NCBI GenBank assembly: GCA_021733925.1
Contig: JAIPJY010000002.1
Span: forward strand, 163,701-227,700
Length of the DNA: 64,000 nt
Source of the DNA: Prosthecobacter sp.
GTDB lineage: Bacteria > Verrucomicrobiota > Verrucomicrobiia > Verrucomicrobiales > Verrucomicrobiaceae
Reading direction: 5' to 3'
Of the stretch, positions 1 to 8,899 are shown piece after piece. Positions within the stretch are counted from its first letter, which is position 1. Every line of letters begins with the position of its first letter. A program made the position numbers and the translations under genes. The notes below the pieces were generated by a model. It was not told where the DNA came from. It ran no database searches and saw only the letters and a list, made by a program, of their open reading frames with translations.

Positions 1-317
1 TGGCGCAGGGGTTCATTGGACGAAGTTAACGGCAGGCTGCGCACTTCCTGCCGCAGAAAGTTCAGGCTTTGCAGCACATTCACATAGCGAACACCCTCTG
101 GCCCCGAAGGGGTGAGGTCTTTGACTCCAAAGTGCGCGATGATGACGGTGTTCGAGCCGCGTGGCCCGAGAAACGGCGAGGCCATGCGCTCGGGGCCGAA
201 GTCATCATAATTTAACGTGAGCGATTGTCCGGCAAAGGCCCTGCTCAGACCTCCCGCTGTGCAGCCTGGGAGAATTAGAAGTGGCAGCAAAAATAGCATT
301 TTGATGGATCTAATCAC
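1..317 (-). CDS. Putative lipoprotein, 3' end cut by the window edge
   Basis: An open frame runs from the start to the window edge with no stop. The N-terminus has a short hydrophobic stretch ending in a lipobox-like LPGC, so the product is probably a lipid-anchored envelope protein. Starting at the GTG at 317 adds a basic n-region (MIRSIK) before the hydrophobic core. The ATG at 299 is the alternative and would lack positive charges. No strong Shine-Dalgarno separates the two. The mature part (about 85 residues visible) gives no family I recognise. It lies 17 nt downstream of the cysteine desulfurase gene on the same strand and may be cotranscribed with it. Confidence 0.65.
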   Translation of the reverse strand, partial: MIRSIKMLFLLPLLILPGCTAGGLSRAFAGQSLTLNYDDFGPERMASPFLGPRGSNTVIIAHFGVKDLTPSGPEGVRYVNVLQSLNFLRQEVRSLPLTSSNEPLR

Positions 318-334
318 GGAGGCTGGGTGGCGGG

Positions 335-1504
335 TTAGTGGGAAATGACGGAAAGTTCATACCCCTGGGCCTCGCGCATTTTGTGAGAGCATTCGATCAC
401 CGCATGTGCCGCAGTTTCGGCCTCGGCCTTGGTGTTGAAACGGTTGAAGGAGCAGCGCAGTGTGCAGGCGGCATCACGGGCGCTGGCACCCATCGCCTCA
501 AGCACATGCGAGGCATGCAGCGCACCGGTGTGGCATGCGGAGCCGGCGGAGCAGGCGATGCCCGCCTGATCAAGCAGGATGAGCATCCCTGCAGCATCCA
601 TTTCGGGCAGGCAGAAGGAGCTGGTGGTGTGCAGACGATGCGTCGGACAGCCATGAATCCGCATTTCCGGCAGAGCAGCGTGAATGAGGTGTTCGAAACG
701 ATCGCGCAGGGCTTTGATCCGGGCCTTGTTGCCGTCTGAGAGATGCTCGATGGCGAGTTCGGCAGCTTTGCCGAGGGCGATGATCCCGGGAACATTTTCA
801 GTGCCGCCGCGCCGTTCGTTTTCCTGACCACCGCCCACGAGGAGCGGCGCAAAACGGGCGCGCTGGCTGACGTAGAGCGCGCCAACGCCCTTCGGTGCAT
901 GCATTTTGTGGCCGCTGAGGCTGAGAAAATCGACAGGCGTCGTTCGGACATCGATATGGATTTTTCCTGCCGCCTGCACGGCATCCGTATGCACCAGTGC
1001 ACCGGCAGCATGAGCCATTGAGACGATTTCATGCATGGGGGCAATGACGCCGGTCTCATTGTTGGCCCACATGATCGAGACGAGCGCAGTGGCGCCCGGA
1101 CGAACGAGGGCGTGCAGGGCCTGGAGATCGACACGGCCATCAGGATGCACGGGAACGGTGGTGACCTTGCCACCTTGGGCCTGCCACCGCCGGGCTGATT
1201 CGAGGACGGCCGCGTGCTCCGTGCTGGCGATGATGAGTTCCGGTTTCTCAGGCCACAGGGCGCGCACGGAAGCATGCACGGCATTGATGGATTCGGTGCC
1301 GCCACTGGTGAAGGTGATCTCGGCGGGACTGGCACCGAGCAGGGCTGCCACTTGCGTCCGCGCCTGCTCGATGGCGCGGCGTACTCTGCGCGCCCCGGCA
1401 TAGCTGGCAGAGGGATTGGCGTAGTGCTCGCGCAGGAACGGCAGCATCGCTTCCAGCACTGCTGGATCGACCGGCGTGGTAGCGTTGGCGTCGAGGTAGA
1501 TCAC
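335..1504 (-). CDS. Cysteine desulfurase (NifS/IscS family)
   Basis: This is a PLP-dependent fold-type I enzyme that removes sulfur from cysteine for Fe-S cluster and thio-cofactor synthesis in the cytoplasm. At 389 aa it has the usual family length. The N-terminus reads MIYLDANATTP, typical of the family. Visible residues are His96 in STEHAA, Asp174 in HTDAVQ, the PLP lysine K200 in SGHKMHAPKG, and the catalytic cysteine C324 in GSACHTG. It is divergent from serS with about 87 bp between the starts. No iscU or other Fe-S assembly gene is adjacent, so the assignment between the IscS and NifS subgroups stays open. Confidence 0.93.
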   Translation of the reverse strand: MIYLDANATTPVDPAVLEAMLPFLREHYANPSASYAGARRVRRAIEQARTQVAALLGASPAEITFTSGGTESINAVHASVRALWPEKPELIIASTEHAAVLESARRWQAQGGKVTTVPVHPDGRVDLQALHALVRPGATALVSIMWANNETGVIAPMHEIVSMAHAAGALVHTDAVQAAGKIHIDVRTTPVDFLSLSGHKMHAPKGVGALYVSQRARFAPLLVGGGQENERRGGTENVPGIIALGKAAELAIEHLSDGNKARIKALRDRFEHLIHAALPEMRIHGCPTHRLHTTSSFCLPEMDAAGMLILLDQAGIACSAGSACHTGALHASHVLEAMGASARDAACTLRCSFNRFNTKAEAETAAHAVIECSHKMREAQGYELSVISH

Positions 1505-1591
1505 GGGGGGAAGGTCGGACTGAGATTCCTGCTGTCAATACGCCTTCCGGCACTCGACAAGACGCACACTCCCGCTAACCTCCCGGCCCTT

Positions 1592-2863
1592 ATGCTCGAC
1601 ATTCGCCTCATTCGTGACACCCCAGATCAGGTCAAACAGCGCCTCGCCAACCGCAACGGCGACTTCGCGTCCATGGTGGATGAGGTGCAGTCCATCGACA
1701 CGCAACGCCGTGCCGCAGAGACGGAACGGCAGAAACTGCAGAGCGACCGCAACCGTATCAGCAAGGAGATCGGCATCGCGAAAAAGAACGGCCAGGACAC
1801 CAGCGCCATCGAGGCGGAAGTGCGTGTCATTGGCAGCCGTATCGAAGAAATTGGCCGTGAAGCCGATGTGGCGGATGCACGTCAGCGCGATCTGCTTCTC
1901 AGTATTCCAAATCTGCCGCATGAAGCCTGCCCCGTGGGCAGCACTGCCGAGGAGAACCCCGAGGTGCGGGTCTGGGGCGAAAAGCCTGTCTATGACTTTC
2001 AGCCTAAGGATCACACCGTGCTGGGTGCAGCTCTTGGCATGCTCGATTTTGAAGCTGGGGCCAAGATCTCTGGCAGCGCCTTTGTGGTGTATCGCGCTGC
2101 TGGTGCCAAGCTTGAGCGCGCATTGATCAGCTTCCTGCTGGATCTGCACACGACGCAGCATGGCTATGAAGAAATCAGCCCGCCGCTGCTGGTGAAGTCG
2201 GAGTGTCTCGTTGGCACCGGCCAGCTTCCTAAATTCGGCGATCAGGTTTATCACAGTGCTGCCGACGATCTGTATCTCATCCCGACCGCCGAAGTGCCGG
2301 TGACGAATCTGCATCGCGATGAAATCCTGCCTTTGGAAAAACTGCCGGTCAATTACGCGGCCTACACGCCCTGCTTCCGCCGTGAGGCAGGCAGCGCCGG
2401 CCTTGGCACGCGTGGACTCATCCGCATGCATCAGTTCGACAAGGTGGAGTTGGTGAAGATCACCACGCCGGAGACGAGCATGGCCGAACTGGAGAGCCTC
2501 ACTGCGAATGCCGAGAAGGTGCTGCAACTGCTCGGCCTGCATTATCGCGTGATCGAGCTCTGCACGGGTGATATTGGATTTGGCTCGGCCAAGACCTACG
2601 ACATCGAAGTCTGGGCACCGGGGCAGGGGACGTATCTCGAAGTGTCGAGCTGCTCGACTTTCGGCGACTACCAGGCCCGCCGCATGAACCTGCGTTACAA
2701 GGATGAAAACGGCAAAAACCGCATCCCTCATACGCTCAATGGTTCCGGAACGGCGCTGGCGCGCTTGTTTGTCGCGCTGGTCGAAACGTATCAGCAGGCG
2801 GACGGAAGCATTGTGATTCCCGAAGCTCTGCGCGGCCACTTTGGTGCCGAAAAAATCGGCTGA
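1592..2863 (+). CDS. serS: Serine--tRNA ligase
   Basis: This cytoplasmic class II aminoacyl-tRNA synthetase charges tRNA-Ser (and tRNA-Sec where present). The 423-aa product starts MLDIRLIRDTPD, the canonical SerRS N-terminus, followed by the charged antiparallel coiled-coil tRNA-binding arm (about residues 25-110). Motif 2 is seen as FRREAGSAG plus the downstream HQFDKVEL, and motif 3 as GSGTALARLFVALVE near the C-terminus. The frame is open far upstream to 1214, but that part is antisense to the desulfurase gene and lacks family similarity, so ATG 1592 is chosen. Its stop overlaps the next start (TGATG). Confidence 0.97.
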   Translation: MLDIRLIRDTPDQVKQRLANRNGDFASMVDEVQSIDTQRRAAETERQKLQSDRNRISKEIGIAKKNGQDTSAIEAEVRVIGSRIEEIGREADVADARQRDLLLSIPNLPHEACPVGSTAEENPEVRVWGEKPVYDFQPKDHTVLGAALGMLDFEAGAKISGSAFVVYRAAGAKLERALISFLLDLHTTQHGYEEISPPLLVKSECLVGTGQLPKFGDQVYHSAADDLYLIPTAEVPVTNLHRDEILPLEKLPVNYAAYTPCFRREAGSAGLGTRGLIRMHQFDKVELVKITTPETSMAELESLTANAEKVLQLLGLHYRVIELCTGDIGFGSAKTYDIEVWAPGQGTYLEVSSCSTFGDYQARRMNLRYKDENGKNRIPHTLNGSGTALARLFVALVETYQQADGSIVIPEALRGHFGAEKIG

Positions 2864-3807
2864 TGCTCATGAAACACACCTGCGCTCTGCTACTCCTGCT
2901 GGTCTCCGCCCGCATCGCTGGCGCGCAGGCGCCGGGAGTGCCGGTTTATGCCGAAGGGCGTGGCGCACGGCCGAATGCGGTGCTGACTGAGCAGGCAAAG
3001 AAACTGCAGGGTGATTCGGAGCTGCTGTCCATGACAAAAGTCCTGGAGCAGGCGCAGCGTACGCAGTGCGATATCGTCCTGCCTGCCGCCGATTCGAAAC
3101 CCCTGACTGCTCGCGAACGCTGGCAGCGGGCACGCATGTCACATCTCCGCGTGGGCCAGTTTTACATTTGCTCCAAGTGTGACAAATGGCATCTCGATCT
3201 GTCGGGCGGCTATGTCATCACAGCAGACGGTGCGGTGGCCACGTGCGCGCATGTGATCGCGCCGCCACCCAACATGAAAGAAGGCTGGATGGTGGCGGTC
3301 ACCGAGGAGGATGTGGTCCTGCCCGTGACGGAAGTGCTGGCCTGCAATATCGGCACCGACTGCGCCATCATTCGCGTGAAGTCGGATCAGCCGCTCACCC
3401 CACTGCCGCTCAGTCTGGACGTGAGTCCGGGAGATGCTGTGTGGTGTTTCAGTGACCCCGATGGCAAGCGGGGCTATTTCAGCGAGGGCATTGTGAGCCG
3501 TTTTGTGAAGCGCCCTTTCATGACCAAAAAGGAGGCGGACAAGCTGCCCGAAGGCTCCGAGGTGGCGAAACCGGTGTGGCTTGAGACGACGACTGACTGG
3601 GCACCGGGATCGAGTGGTTCGGCGTTGATCGACCAGTTCGGCAATGCGGTGGGGCATGTGTCCGAAATCCAGACCGTGCTCGAAGAGTCGCTGCCGGCAC
3701 GAAAAAAGAAAAGTGAGGCAACAGTCATCCAGCAACTGGGCACTCAGATGGTGTTTCATCAGGCCATTGGTGCGGTGGAAGTGAAGGCTTTGGTGAAAAA
3801 GCCCTGA
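2863..3807 (+). CDS. Secreted trypsin-like serine protease
   Basis: The 314-aa protein has a signal peptide (MKHTCALLLLLVSA, cleavage near AGA-QAP) and a chymotrypsin-fold protease core. The catalytic triad can be read as His130 in TCAHV, Asp166 in GTDCAII and Ser251 in APGSSGSA. A C-x2-C pair (CSKC, about residue 103) precedes the core. The sequence resembles trypsin_2/HtrA-like proteases without a PDZ domain. The start overlaps the serS stop, so it is probably translationally coupled; ATG 2869 (MKHT) is an equally good start. The substrate is unknown and the location is probably periplasmic or extracellular. Confidence 0.8.
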   Translation: MLMKHTCALLLLLVSARIAGAQAPGVPVYAEGRGARPNAVLTEQAKKLQGDSELLSMTKVLEQAQRTQCDIVLPAADSKPLTARERWQRARMSHLRVGQFYICSKCDKWHLDLSGGYVITADGAVATCAHVIAPPPNMKEGWMVAVTEEDVVLPVTEVLACNIGTDCAIIRVKSDQPLTPLPLSLDVSPGDAVWCFSDPDGKRGYFSEGIVSRFVKRPFMTKKEADKLPEGSEVAKPVWLETTTDWAPGSSGSALIDQFGNAVGHVSEIQTVLEESLPARKKKSEATVIQQLGTQMVFHQAIGAVEVKALVKKP

Positions 3808-3863
3808 GTTTTTTTGCAACCTTGGCGAAACGACTGGGTTGGATGCTTCACCCCTGAAGTATT

Positions 3864-4382
3864 ATGACAACCAGCACCCGCCAGCCACGCACCACCACCC
3901 ACTCCGCGAAGACCGCCATGGCAGAGGGCGTCTCGCCGCTGAATGACCAGCCGGCGTTGATTGCGAAGACAAACATCCACTTTCAGGCGCTGGTGGAGCG
4001 CACGCTGACGGAGCTGAAGCTGGACGGCCTGCTGCGGCCCGGCATGGCTCCGGTGCTGTTTGCGCTTTATGTAGAGGACGGCTGCATCATCAAGGAGCTC
4101 GCGAGCCGCACCCAGCGTTCGGCAGCGGCGCTGAATTCTCTGCTGGGCCGCCTCGAAAAATCGGGCGTGGTCACCCTGCGCACCTGCCCGCAGGACGGTC
4201 GTGCGGTCCGCGTGCGCCTCACGGCCAAAGGGCGTGAAATCGAGCCTCGTGTGCGTGAACTGCACCGCCGTGTGGTGGCTGCCGTGGAGCACGGTCTGAC
4301 GGCGGGCGAGGCGAAACAGATCTCTGGCATGCTGCGCCGCATCATCGCCGGCCTTCAACAAGACGAGACCCTGCAAAATTAA
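3864..4382 (+). CDS. MarR-family transcriptional regulator
   Basis: The 172-aa protein has the winged helix-turn-helix layout of MarR regulators. A helical dimerisation segment is followed by a recognition helix region (IKELASRTQRSAAALNSLL), then the wing with the family-typical D-G-R-A-V-R-V-R-L-T pattern (about residues 111-121). The first 30 residues are Thr/Ser/Arg-rich and probably disordered; an internal ATG at 3918 could be the true start. It sits just upstream of a secreted esterase gene (34 nt gap, same strand) and may control it. The ligand is unknown. Confidence 0.85.
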   Translation: MTTSTRQPRTTTHSAKTAMAEGVSPLNDQPALIAKTNIHFQALVERTLTELKLDGLLRPGMAPVLFALYVEDGCIIKELASRTQRSAAALNSLLGRLEKSGVVTLRTCPQDGRAVRVRLTAKGREIEPRVRELHRRVVAAVEHGLTAGEAKQISGMLRRIIAGLQQDETLQN

Positions 4383-4416
4383 TTGTACGCCATCCAATCT
4401 ATCACAAAACTCACCC

Positions 4417-5580
4417 ATGAAACACATCGCCTGCCTCCTCCTGATGGTCGCATCATTCACCAGTGCCCGTGCACAGCAGCAACAGCGCGCCCCTGAGGGT
4501 GTCAAAGGACTGCGTGATCTCGTTTATGTCGAAGGAGGGCACGAGCGGCAAAAGCTCGACCTCTATCTGCCTGAGAAAGCTGAAGGCCCGCTGCCCCTCA
4601 TCATCTGGGTGCATGGTGGTGGCTGGCAGAACGGCAGCAAGGACGGCTGCCCACCCCTGCGTGCCGGTTTTGTGGCGCAGGGTTATGCGGTGGCCAGCAT
4701 CAATTACCGCCTGAGCGGGCATGCGGTGTTCCTGGCGCAGATTGAGGATTGCAAAGCCGCGATCCGCTGGCTGCGGGCGCATGCCAAGGAGTATTCGCTC
4801 GATCCGCAGCGCTTTGGCGTGTGGGGCAGTTCGGCAGGCGGGCATTTGGTGGCGCTGATCGGCACCAGCGGCGATGTGAAGGAATTCGACGTGGGTGCCA
4901 ACCTGGATCAATCCAGCCGCGTTCAGGCAGTGTGCGACTACTACGGGCCGACGGACTTCACGGTGTTCGTCACCACACCGGGCTACGAGAGCCATGCGAC
5001 GGATGCTTCACCGGAGGCGAAGCTGATCGGTGGTGCCGTGATGAAAAACAAAGACAAGGCCGCGCGGGTCAATCCGATCACCTATGTGAGCAAGGATGAT
5101 CCACCCTTTCTCATGGTGCATGGCGACAAGGATCCCACCGTTCCGATCAATCAGAGCCAGCTCCTGTTTGATGCGCTGAAGATGACCGAGGTTAGCGCCC
5201 ATTTTCACACGATCCACGGCGCAGGACACGGTGGGCCGGGATTCGCAGGCAAAAACATCGACGAGATGGTCAGCCAATTCTTCGCCGAACGGCTGAAAAG
5301 CAGTTCGGCAAAGGCCGAAGCCCTCCTCTCCGAAAGCACCGCCGATGCGGCGATGATGGAGCGTGAACCACGCAAAGGCATGCCTCCTGCAGGCGGGCGG
5401 CGCGGTATTCCCTGGGAGGTGATCACCGGCCGCGATGACAAGGACAAGGACGGCAAGGTCAGCAAAGAGGAGTTCAGCGGTCCGTCCCAGCTCTTCCAAC
5501 TGCTAGACCAAAACAGCGACGGCATGCTGGAGAAGTCGGAGCATGAGTCCTTCGTGAACCGGCCCGGCCCGCGCCCGTAA
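4417..5580 (+). CDS. Secreted alpha/beta-hydrolase (esterase/lipase) with C-terminal EF-hands
   Basis: The 387-aa protein begins with a signal peptide (MKHIACLLLMVASFTSARA). The hydrolase domain shows the oxyanion-hole HGGGW (66-70), the nucleophile elbow GSSAGG with Ser139, the acid Asp239 in GDKDPTVP and His271 in GAGHGG. This is the BD-FAE/acetyl-esterase type often found in planctomycete and verrucomicrobial polysaccharide use. After a linker (about 290-335) come two EF-hand-like loops, DKDKDGKVSKEE and DQNSDGMLEKSE, suggesting calcium binding. The substrate is inferred to be an acylated carbohydrate. It lies 34 nt downstream of the MarR gene. Confidence 0.85.
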   Translation: MKHIACLLLMVASFTSARAQQQQRAPEGVKGLRDLVYVEGGHERQKLDLYLPEKAEGPLPLIIWVHGGGWQNGSKDGCPPLRAGFVAQGYAVASINYRLSGHAVFLAQIEDCKAAIRWLRAHAKEYSLDPQRFGVWGSSAGGHLVALIGTSGDVKEFDVGANLDQSSRVQAVCDYYGPTDFTVFVTTPGYESHATDASPEAKLIGGAVMKNKDKAARVNPITYVSKDDPPFLMVHGDKDPTVPINQSQLLFDALKMTEVSAHFHTIHGAGHGGPGFAGKNIDEMVSQFFAERLKSSSAKAEALLSESTADAAMMEREPRKGMPPAGGRRGIPWEVITGRDDKDKDGKVSKEEFSGPSQLFQLLDQNSDGMLEKSEHESFVNRPGPRP

Positions 5581-5647
5581 GAGGGCCGAAATTTCGCTTC
5601 CCCAATCGATTTTTGAACTGTAAACATCTCTTGAACTCAAACAGGAC

Positions 5648-6604
5648 ATGTTCCAGCACCAAATCACCTTCGCGTTGGCTGCTCTTCTGGGCATGGTCGT
5701 CTCATCCAAAATTCACGCTGAAGGTGACTGGAGTGTGAAAAGCGCGGAACGGCCCAAGGTCGCGATCTATGCCGAGGATGTCACCGTGGATGGGACCCGT
5801 CGCCCCGATCTGGGCCGGGCTTTGGCGGACAGCCTCAGCACCAACCTGCTGCGTCGTGGTCAGATGCGGGTGTTTAATCTCACCACCGAGGAGACCAAGA
5901 ATGGAACGCAAACTCTGGCGGTGCCCAAGGATGCGCAGGGCAGGACGCCCGCTCTCGACAAGGACATCGACTACCTGCTGAGCTTCAATTTGTTTTCCAA
6001 CGCCAACGAGCATCGCCTGACGGTGAAGAAGACGCGCGTTTCGACTTCGGAGCTGATGGATTCCCACCAGTTCTTCACCTATGGCCGGGTGAGTGATGTG
6101 TTCGCGCTCGTGGGCAAAATCGTGGATCGTGTCGATCCGCTGCCAGTACGCCACAATTTCCCGATCACGCAATCTCCTGCGGCGATCCGTGCCGCGCAGC
6201 CTGATCAAACTCCGTATCAGGCATGGTGGAATGGCGATTACTCCAATCCGGGCAGCCCGGCCTATGATCCATGGCGTGCCAACAATGTGGCGCAGTATGA
6301 TCTCAGCAAGGTGCCGAAGGCGCTGACCTACCAGGAGCTCGGCTCCATCCAGCATATCGACACCACCTGGCGGTTCACCGTCGTCAAGCCGGTCAAAGGT
6401 GTGCAGTTACGCAGCCGTGATCCGCTGCATGTGCTCTACGATGAAGGCGACGTGTATGCCAATCTGCGCGTCGGCACGGTGGAGCGTGAAGGAGTCATCG
6501 CTGACTACGGCGGCATCACACCGGAGCACCACAAGCTCTTCAATGGGGACAAGGTTTTCGGCTGGTACTCACCTCCTCCGGAGAAGGCGGCGAACACGAA
6601 GTAG
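5648..6604 (+). CDS. Exported protein of unknown function, possibly CsgG-like
   Basis: The 318-aa protein has a signal peptide (ALAALLGMVVSSKIHA). The N-terminal half reads like the nucleotide-binding-like fold of CsgG/LpoB proteins: a beta strand (KVAIYAEDV), then LGRALADSLSTNLLRRGQMRVFN, which matches the usual pattern of outer-membrane assembly lipoproteins. There is no lipobox cysteine. The C-terminal half contains a proline/tyrosine-rich stretch and a beta-rich domain ending in GWYSPPPEK. I do not recognise a specific family, and the CsgG link is only a pattern match. It stands alone between the esterase and the FAD dehydrogenase. Confidence 0.7.
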   Translation: MFQHQITFALAALLGMVVSSKIHAEGDWSVKSAERPKVAIYAEDVTVDGTRRPDLGRALADSLSTNLLRRGQMRVFNLTTEETKNGTQTLAVPKDAQGRTPALDKDIDYLLSFNLFSNANEHRLTVKKTRVSTSELMDSHQFFTYGRVSDVFALVGKIVDRVDPLPVRHNFPITQSPAAIRAAQPDQTPYQAWWNGDYSNPGSPAYDPWRANNVAQYDLSKVPKALTYQELGSIQHIDTTWRFTVVKPVKGVQLRSRDPLHVLYDEGDVYANLRVGTVEREGVIADYGGITPEHHKLFNGDKVFGWYSPPPEKAANTK

Positions 6605-6657
6605 GGTTGATATGGCTTTGACGTGGGCTATTGGCACAGCCGCCAAATCCCGCCCCC

Positions 6658-8259
6658 ATGCTGCAGCTCTCCCAGGTTCTCCTTCCCGTCGATTATCAAG
6701 ATGATGATCTGCGTCGTGCGGTGGTGAAACAGCTGGGTGCGAACGATGGAGACGTCATCAGCTTCAAGGTGAAGCAGCGGGCGATCGATGCGCGGCGCGG
6801 GCATGTGGAGTTTAGCTTCACGCTTCTTGTGGAAGTGAAAGATGAGGCGCACGTTCTCAAGCGCATCGGCAAAAATCCACGCATCGGCCCGGCCACGGAG
6901 GAGATCTATCAGGAGGTGGCGGCAAACGTGGCGCATTCGGCATCTGCGCGGCCGGTGATCGTCGGCACCGGGCCGTGTGGGCTGTTTTGCGGCCTGCTGC
7001 TGGCGCGTGCGGGCTTGAAGCCGCTGCTGCTGGAGCGCGGCAAGGCCGCGGGGGACCGTGCGCGTGATGTGACCGGCTTTTGGCGTCGCGGCTGGGATTT
7101 CAATCCTGAATCGAACGTGCAGTTTGGCGAAGGCGGGGCCGGCACCTTTTCGGACGGCAAGCTCTACACGCAGATTCGCGATCGTGAGCACCGCATCCCC
7201 TGGCTGCTGCGTGAAATGGTGGCCGCAGGGGCGCCGGAGGATATTTTGACCAAAAGCAGGCCGCACATCGGCACAGACAGGCTCATCAAGGTCGTGAGGC
7301 ATGTGCGCGAGGAAATCATCGCCTTGGGTGGCGAGGTGCGTTTTAGCGCCCGCGTGGCGGATGTAGTGATCGAGGACGGCGTGATGCGTGCGCTGACGCT
7401 GGCGGATGGGGAAACGATCGAGGGCTCGCGTTTCATTTTCGGCATCGGCCACAGTTCGCGTGATACATTTTACATGCTGCATCGGCATGGTGTGCCGTTT
7501 GAGGCCAAGCCGTTTTCCATCGGTGTGCGCATTGAGCACCCGCAGAAACTGATCGACCGCAGCCTGTACGGCAAATGGGCCGGAGATAAGCGGCTGGGTT
7601 CAGCGCCCTACAAGTTCGTCGCGCACTGCGGCACAGGACGCGCCGCCTACAGTTTTTGCATGTGTCCCGGCGGACTCGTCGTGGCGGCTACGTCGGAGCC
7701 GGGCATGGTGGTGACCAACGGCATGAGCAGCTACGCCCGCGAGGAGTCGAATGCCAACAGCGGCTTCATGGTGGATGTGCGGCCCGAGGACATGCCTGCG
7801 GGAGATGTGCTGAGCGGCATCGAGTTTCAGCGCAATCTTGAGCGCCGGGCCTTCGTGCTCGGCGGTGGCAATTATCATGCGCCAGCGCAGTTGCTGGGCG
7901 ATTTCCTCGCAGGACGCGCCTCGACCGGCCCGGGCAAGGTGCTGCCTTCCTATGAGCCGGGCGTGGTGTGGTCGAATTTGTGCGAGGTGCTGCCCGAATA
8001 CACGATTGAGACGATTCAGGAGGCGATTCCGCGCATCGATAAAACCCTGCCAGGCTTCGCTCTGGAGGACGCGGTGCTCACGGGTGTCGAAACACGCAGT
8101 TCCTCGCCCGCCCGCATCCCACGTGATCCGCAGACGCTGGAATGCACCGGCGTGAAGCATTTTTACCCAGCGGGTGAAGGTGCGGGCTACGCTGGCGGCA
8201 TCATCTCCGCTGCTGCGGATGGCATGCGAGTGGCTGAGGCGATCTTACGCGAGGGCTGA
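6658..8259 (+). CDS. FAD-dependent dehydrogenase (COG2509-like)
   Basis: The 533-aa protein has an N-terminal domain of about 90 residues, then a Rossmann dinucleotide-binding motif (VGTGPCGLFCG, about residue 101, with LLLERG ending the second strand). A C-terminal FAD-binding signature follows (YPAGEGAGYAGGIISAAADG, about 505-525). This layout matches the long uncharacterised FAD-dependent dehydrogenases of COG2509. GEGGAGTFSDGKL is a conserved family stretch. ATG 6658 is preferred over the upstream TTG at 6631 because MLQLSQVLLPVDYQ matches the family N-terminus. Its stop overlaps the end of the convergent phosphatase gene by 15 bp. The substrate is unknown. Confidence 0.85.
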   Translation: MLQLSQVLLPVDYQDDDLRRAVVKQLGANDGDVISFKVKQRAIDARRGHVEFSFTLLVEVKDEAHVLKRIGKNPRIGPATEEIYQEVAANVAHSASARPVIVGTGPCGLFCGLLLARAGLKPLLLERGKAAGDRARDVTGFWRRGWDFNPESNVQFGEGGAGTFSDGKLYTQIRDREHRIPWLLREMVAAGAPEDILTKSRPHIGTDRLIKVVRHVREEIIALGGEVRFSARVADVVIEDGVMRALTLADGETIEGSRFIFGIGHSSRDTFYMLHRHGVPFEAKPFSIGVRIEHPQKLIDRSLYGKWAGDKRLGSAPYKFVAHCGTGRAAYSFCMCPGGLVVAATSEPGMVVTNGMSSYAREESNANSGFMVDVRPEDMPAGDVLSGIEFQRNLERRAFVLGGGNYHAPAQLLGDFLAGRASTGPGKVLPSYEPGVVWSNLCEVLPEYTIETIQEAIPRIDKTLPGFALEDAVLTGVETRSSSPARIPRDPQTLECTGVKHFYPAGEGAGYAGGIISAAADGMRVAEAILREG

Positions 8260-8727
8260 GCGAATGTGCGCCAGCACGCCGCGGCAGCCGTCTTCGAGCA
8301 GATCCAGCACGAGTTCGAAGCCCTGCTCGCCGCCGTAGTAGGGGTCCGGCACCTCGGTTTCCTGATGGTCGGTGCAGAAGTCGCAGAACAGACGGATTTT
8401 CGAGTCGAACTGGGATGCGCGGTCAAAGGACTTCAAGTCACGCAGGTTTTGCCGGTCCATGACGAGGACGAGGTCGTAGTCGCTCAAATCGTTTTCGGTG
8501 ACCTGCCGGGCACGGCTGCTGAGGTCATAGCCTCGATTTTGTGCAGCCGTGCGCATCCTTTGATCCGGCAGTTTCCCTGCGTGCCAGCCACCTGTGCCCG
8601 CCGAACGGATCGAGATGCGATCAGCGAATCCTTTAGCTTCAATCAACGAACGCATGACGCCCTCTGCCGCAGGCGAGCGGCAGATATTGCCCAGGCAGAC
8701 AAAAAGGAGGCGAAAGGGGGCGGCCAT
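8245..8727 (-). CDS. Low-molecular-weight protein-tyrosine phosphatase
   Basis: The 160-aa product has the N-terminal P-loop CLGNICRSP (C-x5-R-S), which holds the nucleophilic cysteine and phosphate-binding arginine. The general-acid DP motif (DPYYGG) sits in the C-terminal third, as expected. The length is normal for the family. The longer frame to 8784 lacks similarity, so ATG 8727 (MAAPFRLLFVCLGN) is chosen. In other bacteria these enzymes act on tyrosine-phosphorylated proteins, often linked to polysaccharide export. No kinase or exopolysaccharide gene is nearby, so the partner is unknown. Confidence 0.92.
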   Translation of the reverse strand: MAAPFRLLFVCLGNICRSPAAEGVMRSLIEAKGFADRISIRSAGTGGWHAGKLPDQRMRTAAQNRGYDLSSRARQVTENDLSDYDLVLVMDRQNLRDLKSFDRASQFDSKIRLFCDFCTDHQETEVPDPYYGGEQGFELVLDLLEDGCRGVLAHIRSALA

Positions 8728-8899
8728 GAGTGCAGCTAGACCAGTGAAGGGCTGTTCACAAACAAAACCACCTCCTGTCAGCAAGGGATGCCAGGCATCC
8801 CCCTCGGAAGATTTCTTTCCCTGTAAACGAGTCTTTGGTTGAGGCGTAGTTTGAGCACGCTATCTGCTATGAAAACCTTAACCCCACGCCCCTCACCCC

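Noticed and set aside
1214-1591. 126-residue N-terminal extension of serS
   Set aside because: It is antisense to the cysteine desulfurase gene and SerRS proteins start at MLDIRLIR.
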